This document shows, in pieces, positions 1 to 6,272 of a stretch of DNA of 64,000 nucleotides. Source of the DNA: Serpens sp035497915. GTDB taxonomy: Bacteria > Pseudomonadota > Gammaproteobacteria > Pseudomonadales > Pseudomonadaceae. Under the pieces are notes generated by a model. It searched no databases. It had not been told where the DNA came from and saw nothing but the letters and a program-made list of their open reading frames with translations. The stretch is taken from the NCBI RefSeq assembly GCF_035497915.1, contig NZ_DATJCS010000001.1, forward strand, positions 1-64,000, read 5' to 3'. Every line of letters begins with the position of its first letter. Within the stretch, counting starts at the first letter, position 1. Position numbers and translations under genes: made by a program.

Positions 1-49
1 ACTATCACTCGATGCATCCACAAGCACCCACACGAATTGCTTGATTCAG

Positions 50-82
50 TTGTTAAAGAGCGTTTCGATCTGACCGAAGGTC
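50..82 (-). promoter_or_regulatory. rrn antitermination site (boxB-like hairpin and boxA)
   Basis: Minus strand: a small hairpin GACC-TTC-GGTC (82-72) precedes the boxA CGCTCTTTAACAA (62-50). This is the usual arrangement for binding NusB/NusE and the rRNA antitermination complex. The gene for NusB lies elsewhere in this window. Confidence 0.7.
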
Positions 83-98
83 TCAACCGAGGCCGCGC

Positions 99-126
99 AT
101 TCTACAGCGGCCGTTTTGCTTGTCAA
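99..126 (-). promoter_or_regulatory. rrn promoter P3
   Basis: Minus strand: TTGACA (126-121), 16 bp spacer, TAGAAT (104-99), followed by GCGCGGCC. This is the third box pair with identical 16-bp spacing in the leader, closest to boxA. Confidence 0.65.
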
Positions 127-208
127 GCGTTGTTTTGAAAACTTTTCGTTTCAACTCAACTGCTTACCACTGCGAACCGAATCAACCCAGCTCGCTAGCG
201 GGAGGCGA

Positions 209-236
209 ATCATACAGCGCCAAACGACACTGTCAA
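209..236 (-). promoter_or_regulatory. rrn promoter P2
   Basis: Minus strand: TTGACA (236-231), 16 bp spacer, TATGAT (214-209), then a C-rich discriminator. Spacing equals that of P1, which argues for a second tandem rRNA promoter. Confidence 0.7.
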
Positions 237-350
237 CCCCGCCCCGACCAGCAGCCCGCTTCCTCTAGCGAGCATTCCAACTCAGACCCGAACATTCAAC
301 TCATTGATTTACAAGGAGTTTTCAGCAGCTCTGCGCTGGAAGTGGGGCGC

Positions 351-410
351 ATTATAGGGCTGTCATTTCTGGCGTCAACGGATATTTGTAGTTTTATTAC
401 AAAAACAGCC
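351..410 (-). promoter_or_regulatory. rrn promoter P1 with UP element
   Basis: On the minus strand a -35 box TTGACG (378-373) and a perfect -10 box TATAAT (356-351) are 16 bp apart. A GC-rich discriminator GCGCCCC follows, as expected of a stringently controlled rRNA promoter. Upstream of the -35 box (379-410) lies an A/T tract typical of an UP element. Transcription would start near 345 and run to the left. Confidence 0.85.
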
Positions 411-420
411 GCGCGGTTAC

Positions 421-717
421 GGTGAGCCTCACGAAGGCGGCTAGCGAAGCGCTCGGCCAAGGCCGTAATCGTGAGGCTCAGGCCAGAACGGCACTACCAT
501 CCATGACACAGTCCCGAATACCCATACACTTGATGATCGCCATCACCATTGCACCGCGGCACGCATACATCGTCGCGGCACACAAACAGCATGGCGCTTG
601 CCCCGACCTTGCCAGCCACCTAAAGTCCGCCCAGCCGAAGGGCACCGCCGTCCCCCGTACCCCATCCCCACGAATTTTTCGCGGCCCCAGGCCGCCCCCT
701 CCGGCTCGGATACCCCC
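421..717. other. Intergenic stretch with a 12-bp inverted repeat; no gene seen
   Basis: A perfect 12-bp inverted repeat (TGAGCCTCACGA, 423-434, and its complement, 469-480) encloses 34 bases just upstream of the rrn UP element. The rest, 481-717, holds only open frames without recognisable protein features. I see no gene there. Confidence 0.5.
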
Positions 718-1302
718 ATGACCTGGACCCTGAGCGCAGCCTGCGAATACCAGGAAGACATTCGCAAGAGCCGCTTTCTCGCCCTGGCCGCCCCGGCCAC
801 CGATGCGGCCGCCGCGCAGGCCTTTCTCGCCGCCCACAGCGACGCCGCCGCCTCGCACAACTGCTGGGCCTGGAAGGTCGGCCAGCAATACCGCTTCAAT
901 GATGACGGTGAGCCCGGCGGCACCGCTGGACGTCCGATTCTGGCAGCCATCGAGGGGCAAGGCTTCGATCAGGTGGTGGTGCTGGTGATCCGCTGGTACG
1001 GCGGCATTCAGCTCGGCACCGGCGGGCTGGCGCGCGCCTACGGCGGCTGCGCCGTGAAATGTTTGCAGGGGGGCCAGCGTCAGCCGCTGATCGAGCGCAT
1101 CGGCCTGTGTTGTCGCTGCGGCTTTGCCGAGCATGCGCTGGTGCGTCAGCGGCTGCTGGACGCCGAGGCGCTATTGGAACGCGAGGAATTTCTCGGAGAT
1201 GGGGTGGAACTGCACTTCCGCCTGCCGCCCGATCGGCGGGAAGCACTACAGCAGCAACTCGCCGACCTGAGTCGCGGCCGCATCATCCTTCGGGAACCGT
1301 GA
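718..1302 (+). CDS. yigZ: YigZ/IMPACT family protein
   Basis: Protein of 194 residues of the YigZ/IMPACT family, related to the eukaryotic translation regulator IMPACT; its bacterial role is not settled. Visible family signatures are HNCWAW near residue 47, a DDGEPGGTAGRP block at 62-73, and RWYGGIQLGTGGL at 92-104. The C-terminal third corresponds to the ferredoxin-fold DUF1949 domain. The open frame extends 40 codons upstream, but conservation begins at the ATG at 718, which is preceded by only a weak ribosome site. It stands alone between the rrn promoter region and convergent copper genes. Confidence 0.85.
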   Translation: MTWTLSAACEYQEDIRKSRFLALAAPATDAAAAQAFLAAHSDAAASHNCWAWKVGQQYRFNDDGEPGGTAGRPILAAIEGQGFDQVVVLVIRWYGGIQLGTGGLARAYGGCAVKCLQGGQRQPLIERIGLCCRCGFAEHALVRQRLLDAEALLEREEFLGDGVELHFRLPPDRREALQQQLADLSRGRIILREP

Positions 1303-1350
1303 CAAGCAACGGAAGCCGCGGCGCTGCCCACGCCACGGCATCCGCACCCA

Positions 1351-1821
1351 TCAATGACCGCGATGCCCGCCCTGCATGGCGGGTGCGGGCGCCATGCGCA
1401 GCACCGGCACCTCGACACGCAGCTCGCCGGCCTTCTCGAAGCGCAGCGTTAGCGGGAAATGCTCGCCTTCCTTCAGCTGGCGCGGCAGTTCGAGCAGCAT
1501 CACGTGATAACCGCCCGGCTGAAAGCTCACCTGACCGCCCGCTGGCAACGGAATACCGCCCGCCACTTCACGCATCTGCATCACCCCGCCGACGTGGGCG
1601 TGCTCGTGCAGCTCGGCCCGCCCGGAGATGGGCGCGCTGGCGCCGATCAGACGATCCGCCTGGTTTCCCGGATTGTGCAGCACGAAATAGGCGGCCGCGG
1701 CCGGCGCAGTGGGCGGCATCGCCCGCGACCAGGGCTGCTCGACCTGGATGTCCTGGGCCTGCGCCACGACGGAAGACAAGCAGAGCGCCGCGCCGAGCAG
1801 CGCGCGTTGGAATTTCAGCAT
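1351..1821 (-). CDS. Periplasmic copper chaperone PCu(A)C
   Basis: Secreted protein of 156 residues with a signal peptide (MLKFQRALLGAALCLSSVVAQA) and the PCu(A)C cupredoxin-like fold. It would bind Cu(I) in the periplasm through the family His/Met ligands. Visible ligand candidates are HEHAHVGGVMQM and, about 20 residues later, GGYHVMLL. The C-terminal tail is Met/His rich (MQGGHRGH). Known members deliver copper to cytochrome oxidase CuA sites or buffer copper. The ATG at 1821 starts the signal peptide. It lies 51 bp downstream of the DUF2946 gene on the same strand, probably co-transcribed. Confidence 0.88.
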   Translation of the reverse strand: MLKFQRALLGAALCLSSVVAQAQDIQVEQPWSRAMPPTAPAAAAYFVLHNPGNQADRLIGASAPISGRAELHEHAHVGGVMQMREVAGGIPLPAGGQVSFQPGGYHVMLLELPRQLKEGEHFPLTLRFEKAGELRVEVPVLRMAPAPAMQGGHRGH

Positions 1822-1872
1822 GATGAACACCTTGATCGAATGAATGAGTAACGTATTGGCCACCGATGAGGA

Positions 1873-2226
1873 TCAAGGCGCGCGCGGACAGGCCAGGGTG
1901 AAACGGCGACGCGAGCGCCGAACGGCACGTCCCGCTAGCAGGAGAAGCCCGGTTCCCGCCAGCATCGGCCCATCCGCGCTCCAGCCGCCATCGCTTACCC
2001 CGGGGTTCTGGCACAGCGGACAGCTCCAGTCATCCTGCGGTTCCGCGCCCTCTGCCGGAGACGCATCGAAACCCGCACCATCACTGGAACAGATGCCTCC
2101 CGCCAGCCCGCTCAGCGCCAGGGCGCTGGCCTGACCGTGCCGCACGCCGCAGAAATGCTGGCTCAGCAGCACGCTCAGGCACAGCGTCCAGAGCAGCAGG
2201 GGATGGATTCGACGGGCGGCAATCAT
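1873..2226 (-). CDS. DUF2946 family protein
   Basis: Small protein of 117 residues. An N-terminal hydrophobic segment (HPLLLWTLCLSVLLSQHF) could be a signal or anchor. The centre has the DUF2946-type motif WSCPLCQNPG, and a second hydrophobic stretch is followed by a basic tail. Members often sit beside copper-handling genes (PCu(A)C, copper TonB receptors), as here, but their biochemical role is unknown. The start at 2226 was chosen because the hydrophobic leader begins there; upstream codons look unconserved. Confidence 0.7.
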   Translation of the reverse strand: MIAARRIHPLLLWTLCLSVLLSQHFCGVRHGQASALALSGLAGGICSSDGAGFDASPAEGAEPQDDWSCPLCQNPGVSDGGWSADGPMLAGTGLLLLAGRAVRRSRRRFTLACPRAP

Positions 2227-2284
2227 GCCCGCGACTCTACCAGCCCCGGGCCCGACTGCAAGAACCGCCACAAGCGACCCGATG

Positions 2285-4180
2285 TCACGGGGCAGCCGCC
2301 GCCCCATCGCCACGCAGCGCCACCGCCAGCTCTTCCAGAATGGCGGGATCGTCAATCGTCGCCGGCGGGGCGCAGGGCTCGCCGGCCGCCATCTTGCGCA
2401 GCACGGCGCGCAGGATCTTGCCCGAGCGCGTCTTGGGCAACCGGCGCACTATCTGTACGTGTTGAAAGCAGGCCAGCGCGCCAAGCTCCTCGCGCACCCT
2501 GACCGCCAGTTCCGCGCGCAGGGTATCCGGATCGATCTCGACACCCTCCTTGCACACCACCAGCGCCAGCGGCAGTTGGCCCTTGAGCGCGTCCGGCACG
2601 CCGATCACCGCGCATTCGGCCACCGCCGGATGGCGCGCCACGCGATCCTCCATCTCTCCGGTGGACAGCCAATGACCGGCCACGTTGATGACATCGTCGG
2701 TGCGGCCCATGACGTAGACAAAACCGTCGGCATCCAGGTAGCCACCGTCGCCGGTCAGGTAATGCCCGGGCATCGCCTGCAGATAGGCCTGCCGGTAGCG
2801 TTCGGGATCGTTCCACAGCGTCTGCGCACACCCCGGCGGCAACGGCAGCGAAACCACGATGGCGCCCTCCTGGCCGGCATCCAGCAGCTCGCCCTCCTCG
2901 TTCACCACCAGCACGTGGTAGCCCGGTACCGCCGCGTTGCTCGAACCGACCTTGCGTCGATAGTCGTCCAGCCCCACGCAGGGCGCGGTCACCGGCCAGC
3001 CGGTCTCGGTCTGCCACCAGTGGTCGTGCACCGGCCGGGCGGTCTGCTCCTCGAGCCACTGGTGCGTGCTGGAATCCAGCCGCTCGCCGGCCAGGAACAG
3101 GGCGCGCAGCGAGCCGAGATCGTGGCGCCCGAGCAGCTCGCCGCGCGGGTCCTCCTTGCGCACCGCGCGAATGGCGGTCGGCGCGCAGGTCAGCGCATTC
3201 ACCCGGTACTCCTCGATCACCCGCCAGATCGCCCCGGCGTCCGGCGTGCGTACCGGCTTACCCTCGTAGAACACTGTGCTGCAGCCCGCCATCAGCGGGC
3301 CGTAGACGATCATCGAATGGCCGACCACCCAGCCGATGTCCGACAGCCCCCACCAGACGTCGCCCGGCCGCATGCCGTAGACCCGCTCGAAGCAGTAGCG
3401 CAGCGCCACCGCGTGGCCGGCGTTGTCGCGCACGATGCCCTTCGGCCGCCCGGTGGTGCCGGAGGTATAGAGGATGTACAGCGGATCGCCGCCGAGCACC
3501 GGCACCGGCTCCACGGCCGACGCCTGCGCCACCTGTTGCGCCCAGTCCAGATCGCGGCCGTCGCGCAACGCCGCCGGCGCCTGCGGACGCTGCAGCACCA
3601 TCACCCGTTGCGGCGGGTGCTCGGCCAGCGCCAGCGCCTTCTCCACCAGCGGCTGGTAGGCAATCACCCGATCGAACTCCAGGCCGCAGGAGGCGGTCAG
3701 CAGCAGCTTGGGCCGGGCATCGTCGATACGCACCGCCAGCTCCTGCGGCGCGAAGCCGCCGAACACCACCGAATGCACCGCGCCCAGGCGCGCGCAGGCC
3801 AGCATGGCCATGGCCGCTTCCGGCACCATGGGTATGTAGATGATCACCCGGTCACCCTTCTCCACCCCCAGCGCGCGCAACGCACCGGCCAGCCGGGCCA
3901 CCTGATCGCGCAGTTGGCGATAGCTGTACTGGCGCTTCTCGCCGCCCACCGGCGAGTCGTAGAACAGCGCTGGCTGATCACCTCGACCCTGTTCCACGTG
4001 CCGATCCAGGGCCAGATGGCAGCTGTTGAGCAGCGCATCGGCAAACCAGCGGTGCGTTCCATCGTCCAGCGAGCGCAGGGTTTCCCGCGGCGCTCGGAAC
4101 CAGTCCAGATCCCGCGCCTGCTCGGCCCAGAAATCGGCGGGTTCCGCCAGTGAACGCCGGTAATCCTGCAGATAACCCAT
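2285..4180 (-). CDS. prpE: Propionyl-CoA synthetase (acyl-CoA synthetase, PrpE type)
   Basis: AMP-forming acyl-CoA ligase of 631 residues, the usual PrpE length. It should convert propionate (and perhaps acetate), ATP and CoA to the acyl-CoA through an acyl-adenylate. Visible motifs are the phosphate loop YTSGTTGRPKG, WWQTETGWP, the hinge region YLTGDGGYLD..GRTDDVIN, and the catalytic lysine region PKTRSGKILR near the C-terminus. The second ATG (4180) is preferred over 4186 because GAGG lies 7 bases before it. No other propionate genes are near, so substrate preference between propionate and other short acids is not fixed. Confidence 0.88.
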   Translation of the reverse strand: MGYLQDYRRSLAEPADFWAEQARDLDWFRAPRETLRSLDDGTHRWFADALLNSCHLALDRHVEQGRGDQPALFYDSPVGGEKRQYSYRQLRDQVARLAGALRALGVEKGDRVIIYIPMVPEAAMAMLACARLGAVHSVVFGGFAPQELAVRIDDARPKLLLTASCGLEFDRVIAYQPLVEKALALAEHPPQRVMVLQRPQAPAALRDGRDLDWAQQVAQASAVEPVPVLGGDPLYILYTSGTTGRPKGIVRDNAGHAVALRYCFERVYGMRPGDVWWGLSDIGWVVGHSMIVYGPLMAGCSTVFYEGKPVRTPDAGAIWRVIEEYRVNALTCAPTAIRAVRKEDPRGELLGRHDLGSLRALFLAGERLDSSTHQWLEEQTARPVHDHWWQTETGWPVTAPCVGLDDYRRKVGSSNAAVPGYHVLVVNEEGELLDAGQEGAIVVSLPLPPGCAQTLWNDPERYRQAYLQAMPGHYLTGDGGYLDADGFVYVMGRTDDVINVAGHWLSTGEMEDRVARHPAVAECAVIGVPDALKGQLPLALVVCKEGVEIDPDTLRAELAVRVREELGALACFQHVQIVRRLPKTRSGKILRAVLRKMAAGEPCAPPATIDDPAILEELAVALRGDGAAAAP

Positions 4181-4251
4181 CTCCATGCCTCACGCCATGC
4201 GCTATCGATGGCTTCGAGTATGGTTCGCCAGCGGCCGCTCGCCAGCCTGCT

Positions 4252-4271
4252 TAGGTTCTGGACAGAACCTA
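4252..4271. repeat. Short perfect palindrome
   Basis: TAGGTTCTG-GA-CAGAACCTA, nine-base arms with a two-base centre, lies between prpE and the downstream end of the MFS gene. It has no T-run on either side, so it is not a clear terminator. It may be an operator ahead of prpE. Confidence 0.45.
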
Positions 4272-4289
4272 GATCGGGATGGGAAAGCG

Positions 4290-5459
4290 CTATCGGGCTT
4301 CTACCTGACCGCTGTACCAGGCCAGCAGCGCCGCCAGCAGTGCGCAGCCGGCGATCACCAGGGCCATCGGCAGGGCGCTGCCATCATGCAGCACGCCGAC
4401 CAGCGCACTGGCCAACGCCGCCACGGCGAACTGCAGGCTGCCCATCAGCGCCGAAGCGCTGCCGGCCTGACGGCCCTGGCGGGCCATGGCACAGGCGGCG
4501 GCATTGGGCAGGATGCAGCCCAGGCAGCCCATGGCGACGAACAGCGGCAGCATCAGCAGCCACAGCGGCGCCTGCCAGGCCGCGAACGCCAACAGCAGCA
4601 GCGCGCAGAACAGGAACAATGCGCTCAACCGGCGCAGCCAGAAACCCGGACCCCGAAAGCGCATCAGCCAGGCGTTGAGCTGGGCGGCGAGGATGAAGCC
4701 GGCGGCGTTGACGCCGAACAGCCAGCCGTAATGCGCGGCAGGCACGCCGTACAGCTCGATGAACACGAAGGGCGAGCCGGCCACGTAGGCGAACATGGCG
4801 GAAATCGACAGCCCGCCTGCCAGGGCGAAGGTGAGAAACTCGCGGTCGCGGAACAGCCCCAGGTAGCGCCCCAGGCTGCCACGCAGCGGCAAGCGCTCGG
4901 CGCCGGCCGGCAGGGTTTCCGGCAGCCAGCGGTACAGCGCCAGACCGACCAGCGCGCTGAACAGCGTCAGGCAATAGAAGATCGACCGCCAGCCGAACAG
5001 CTGCAACAGCAGGCCGCCGGCCAGCGGCGCGAGGATCGGCGCCACGCCCATCACCAGCATCAGCTGCGAGAACACCTTGGCGGCGTCGCGCGGCTCACAG
5101 AGATCGCGCACCACCGCGCGCGAAACCACCATGCCGGCGCAACCGCCCAGTGCCTGAGCCAGGCGCGCGACGATCAGCGCATCGAGGCTCGGCGCCAGCG
5201 CGCAGGCCAGCGAAGACAGCACGAACAGCGTCACGCCGAACAGCAGCGGCCCGCGCCGGCCGTAGCGGTCGGCCAAGGGCCCGTAGATCAGCTGGCCGAA
5301 CGCCAGGCCAATGAAATACACCGCCAGCGACTGCTGCACATGCTCGACATCGGTGCTGAATGCCTGGGCCAGGGCGGGAAAACTGGGCAGATAGAAGTCG
5401 ATGGCCAGCGGGCCGAAGGCCGACAGGGCACCAAGGATCAGCAGCAGACGAAGAGGCAT
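4290..5459 (-). CDS. Bcr/CflA-type MFS drug efflux transporter
   Basis: Inner-membrane protein of 389 residues with about 12 hydrophobic segments. It belongs to the drug:proton antiporter-1 Bcr/CflA branch of the MFS. The N-terminus shows DFYLPSFPAL in helix 1, GQLIYGPLADRYGRR between helices 2 and 3 (the family loop motif), and a proline/glycine-rich helix 5 (GVAPILAPLAGG). It is divergent from a TtgR/AcrR-like repressor gene, and the 128-bp gap holds a palindrome of TtgR type, so repression by that regulator is likely. The substrate cannot be told from sequence. Confidence 0.87.
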   Translation of the reverse strand: MPLRLLLILGALSAFGPLAIDFYLPSFPALAQAFSTDVEHVQQSLAVYFIGLAFGQLIYGPLADRYGRRGPLLFGVTLFVLSSLACALAPSLDALIVARLAQALGGCAGMVVSRAVVRDLCEPRDAAKVFSQLMLVMGVAPILAPLAGGLLLQLFGWRSIFYCLTLFSALVGLALYRWLPETLPAGAERLPLRGSLGRYLGLFRDREFLTFALAGGLSISAMFAYVAGSPFVFIELYGVPAAHYGWLFGVNAAGFILAAQLNAWLMRFRGPGFWLRRLSALFLFCALLLLAFAAWQAPLWLLMLPLFVAMGCLGCILPNAAACAMARQGRQAGSASALMGSLQFAVAALASALVGVLHDGSALPMALVIAGCALLAALLAWYSGQVEAR

Positions 5460-5507
5460 GAGCTACAAATTTCCTGAGTAAGCGCGCCGCGAGGGGCAGC
5501 GACTCTC

Positions 5508-5532
5508 TTACATACATTGACGTTTGTAAATG
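5508..5532. promoter_or_regulatory. TtgR-like operator between the MFS gene and the repressor gene
   Basis: TTACATAC-attgac-GTTTGTAA (5508-5529) is an inverted repeat with one mismatch. In reverse it reads ATTTACAAAC...AATGTATGTAA, close to the TtgR operator of P. putida as I remember it. It overlaps the -35 region of the regulator's own promoter. Confidence 0.65.
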
Positions 5533-5545
5533 GCGAATCGACAAT
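5517..5545 (+). promoter_or_regulatory. Promoter of the TetR-family repressor gene
   Basis: TTGACG (5517-5522), 17-bp spacer, GACAAT (5540-5545). The -35 box lies inside the operator palindrome, which suggests autorepression. Confidence 0.5.
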
Positions 5546-5587
5546 GCCGTCTCCTTTCCTGACTGCCCGAGGCCCCGGACCCACCCC

Positions 5588-6205
5588 ATGCGTCGAACCA
5601 AAGAAGATGCCGAGAAGACCCGCGCCGCCATTCTGAACGCCGCTGAGCAACTGTTTCTCGAACGCGGCGTGGCGCACACCAGCCTGGAACATATCGCCCG
5701 GGCCGCCGGGGTCACCCGTGGCGCCGTCTACTGGCACTTCCAGAACAAGGCCGACCTGTTCAACGCCATGCTCAACCAGGTGCGCCTGCCGCCGGAACAG
5801 ATTGCCGAAAAGCTCAGCGCCGATCCGCAACTGTCGCTGGGCTCGTTGCGCGACATGTGCGTCAGCGGCCTGCAGATTTTGATGCAGAACGAGCAGAAGC
5901 GCCGCATCTTCACCGTGCTCATGCAGCGCTGCGAGTTCACCGATGAGCTGCGTCCGGCCGAGGAGCGTCACAACCAGTTCATCAACCAGTTCATCGCCAT
6001 CTGCGAGCGCCTGCTGGAAGACTGCGAACGGCTTGGCCAGTTGCACCCGGGCATCAACGCCCGTCAGGCCTCGCGCGCGGTACATGGCCTGCTGATCGGC
6101 CTGATCGGCGACTGGCTGCGCGACCCGCAGCAGTTCGACCCGCAGACCGATGCCGGGCCGATGTTCGACGCGCTGTTTCGCGGTCTGATTCGCGAGCGCG
6201 CCTGA
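5588..6205 (+). CDS. TetR/AcrR-family repressor, TtgR-like
   Basis: Regulator of 205 residues. The N-terminus MRRTKEDAEKTRAAILNAAE and the helix-turn-helix GVTRGAVYWHFQNKADLF (about 38-55) are diagnostic of the AcrR/TtgR/ArpR group, which senses toxic hydrophobic compounds. The C-terminal ligand domain keeps the group's QRCEFTDE stretch. In relatives this gene lies next to an RND efflux operon; here its divergent neighbour is a single MFS transporter. The operator palindrome in the shared promoter region supports control of that gene and of itself. Effectors are unknown. Confidence 0.88.
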   Translation: MRRTKEDAEKTRAAILNAAEQLFLERGVAHTSLEHIARAAGVTRGAVYWHFQNKADLFNAMLNQVRLPPEQIAEKLSADPQLSLGSLRDMCVSGLQILMQNEQKRRIFTVLMQRCEFTDELRPAEERHNQFINQFIAICERLLEDCERLGQLHPGINARQASRAVHGLLIGLIGDWLRDPQQFDPQTDAGPMFDALFRGLIRERA

Positions 6206-6217
6206 ACGGTGGAACGC

Positions 6218-6248
6218 TTGACCTTGCCATGAGGTCAAGGTCGAGCAT
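6218..6248 (+). promoter_or_regulatory. CueR-type promoter/operator of copA
   Basis: TTGACC (6218-6223), a long 19-bp spacer, then a weak -10 (GAGCAT, 6243-6248). The spacer carries the dyad ACCTTGCC...GGTCAAGGT (6221-6241). An over-long spacer with ACCTTG/CAAGGT arms is the hallmark of copper-responsive MerR-family (CueR) promoters. Confidence 0.8.
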
Positions 6249-6272
6249 AGGGTGACTCGCAAGGAGGAACCC

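Larger units (their letters stand above)
1..345 (-). other. rRNA operon leader (precursor 5' leader of 16S rRNA), 16S off the left edge
   Basis: Read on the minus strand, bases 62 to 1 carry the wording that precedes 16S rRNA in Pseudomonas rrn operons: a boxA (CTCTTTAACAA) followed by GAATCAAGCAATTCGTGTGG. The 16S gene itself lies beyond position 1, so the operon is transcribed leftwards out of the window. No protein gene is supported between 1 and 420. The short open frame there is GC-biased noise crossing the promoters. Confidence 0.85.

Noticed and set aside
120..721. Two open frames of about 100 codons near the left edge
   Set aside because: They overlap the rrn promoters and inverted repeat, lack ribosome sites, and have no protein-like composition.
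2225..4153. Long plus-strand open frame opposite prpE, and the similar minus-strand frame opposite copA (6054-8405)
   Set aside because: Both are complements of well-recognised enzymes and show no protein-like pattern of their own.
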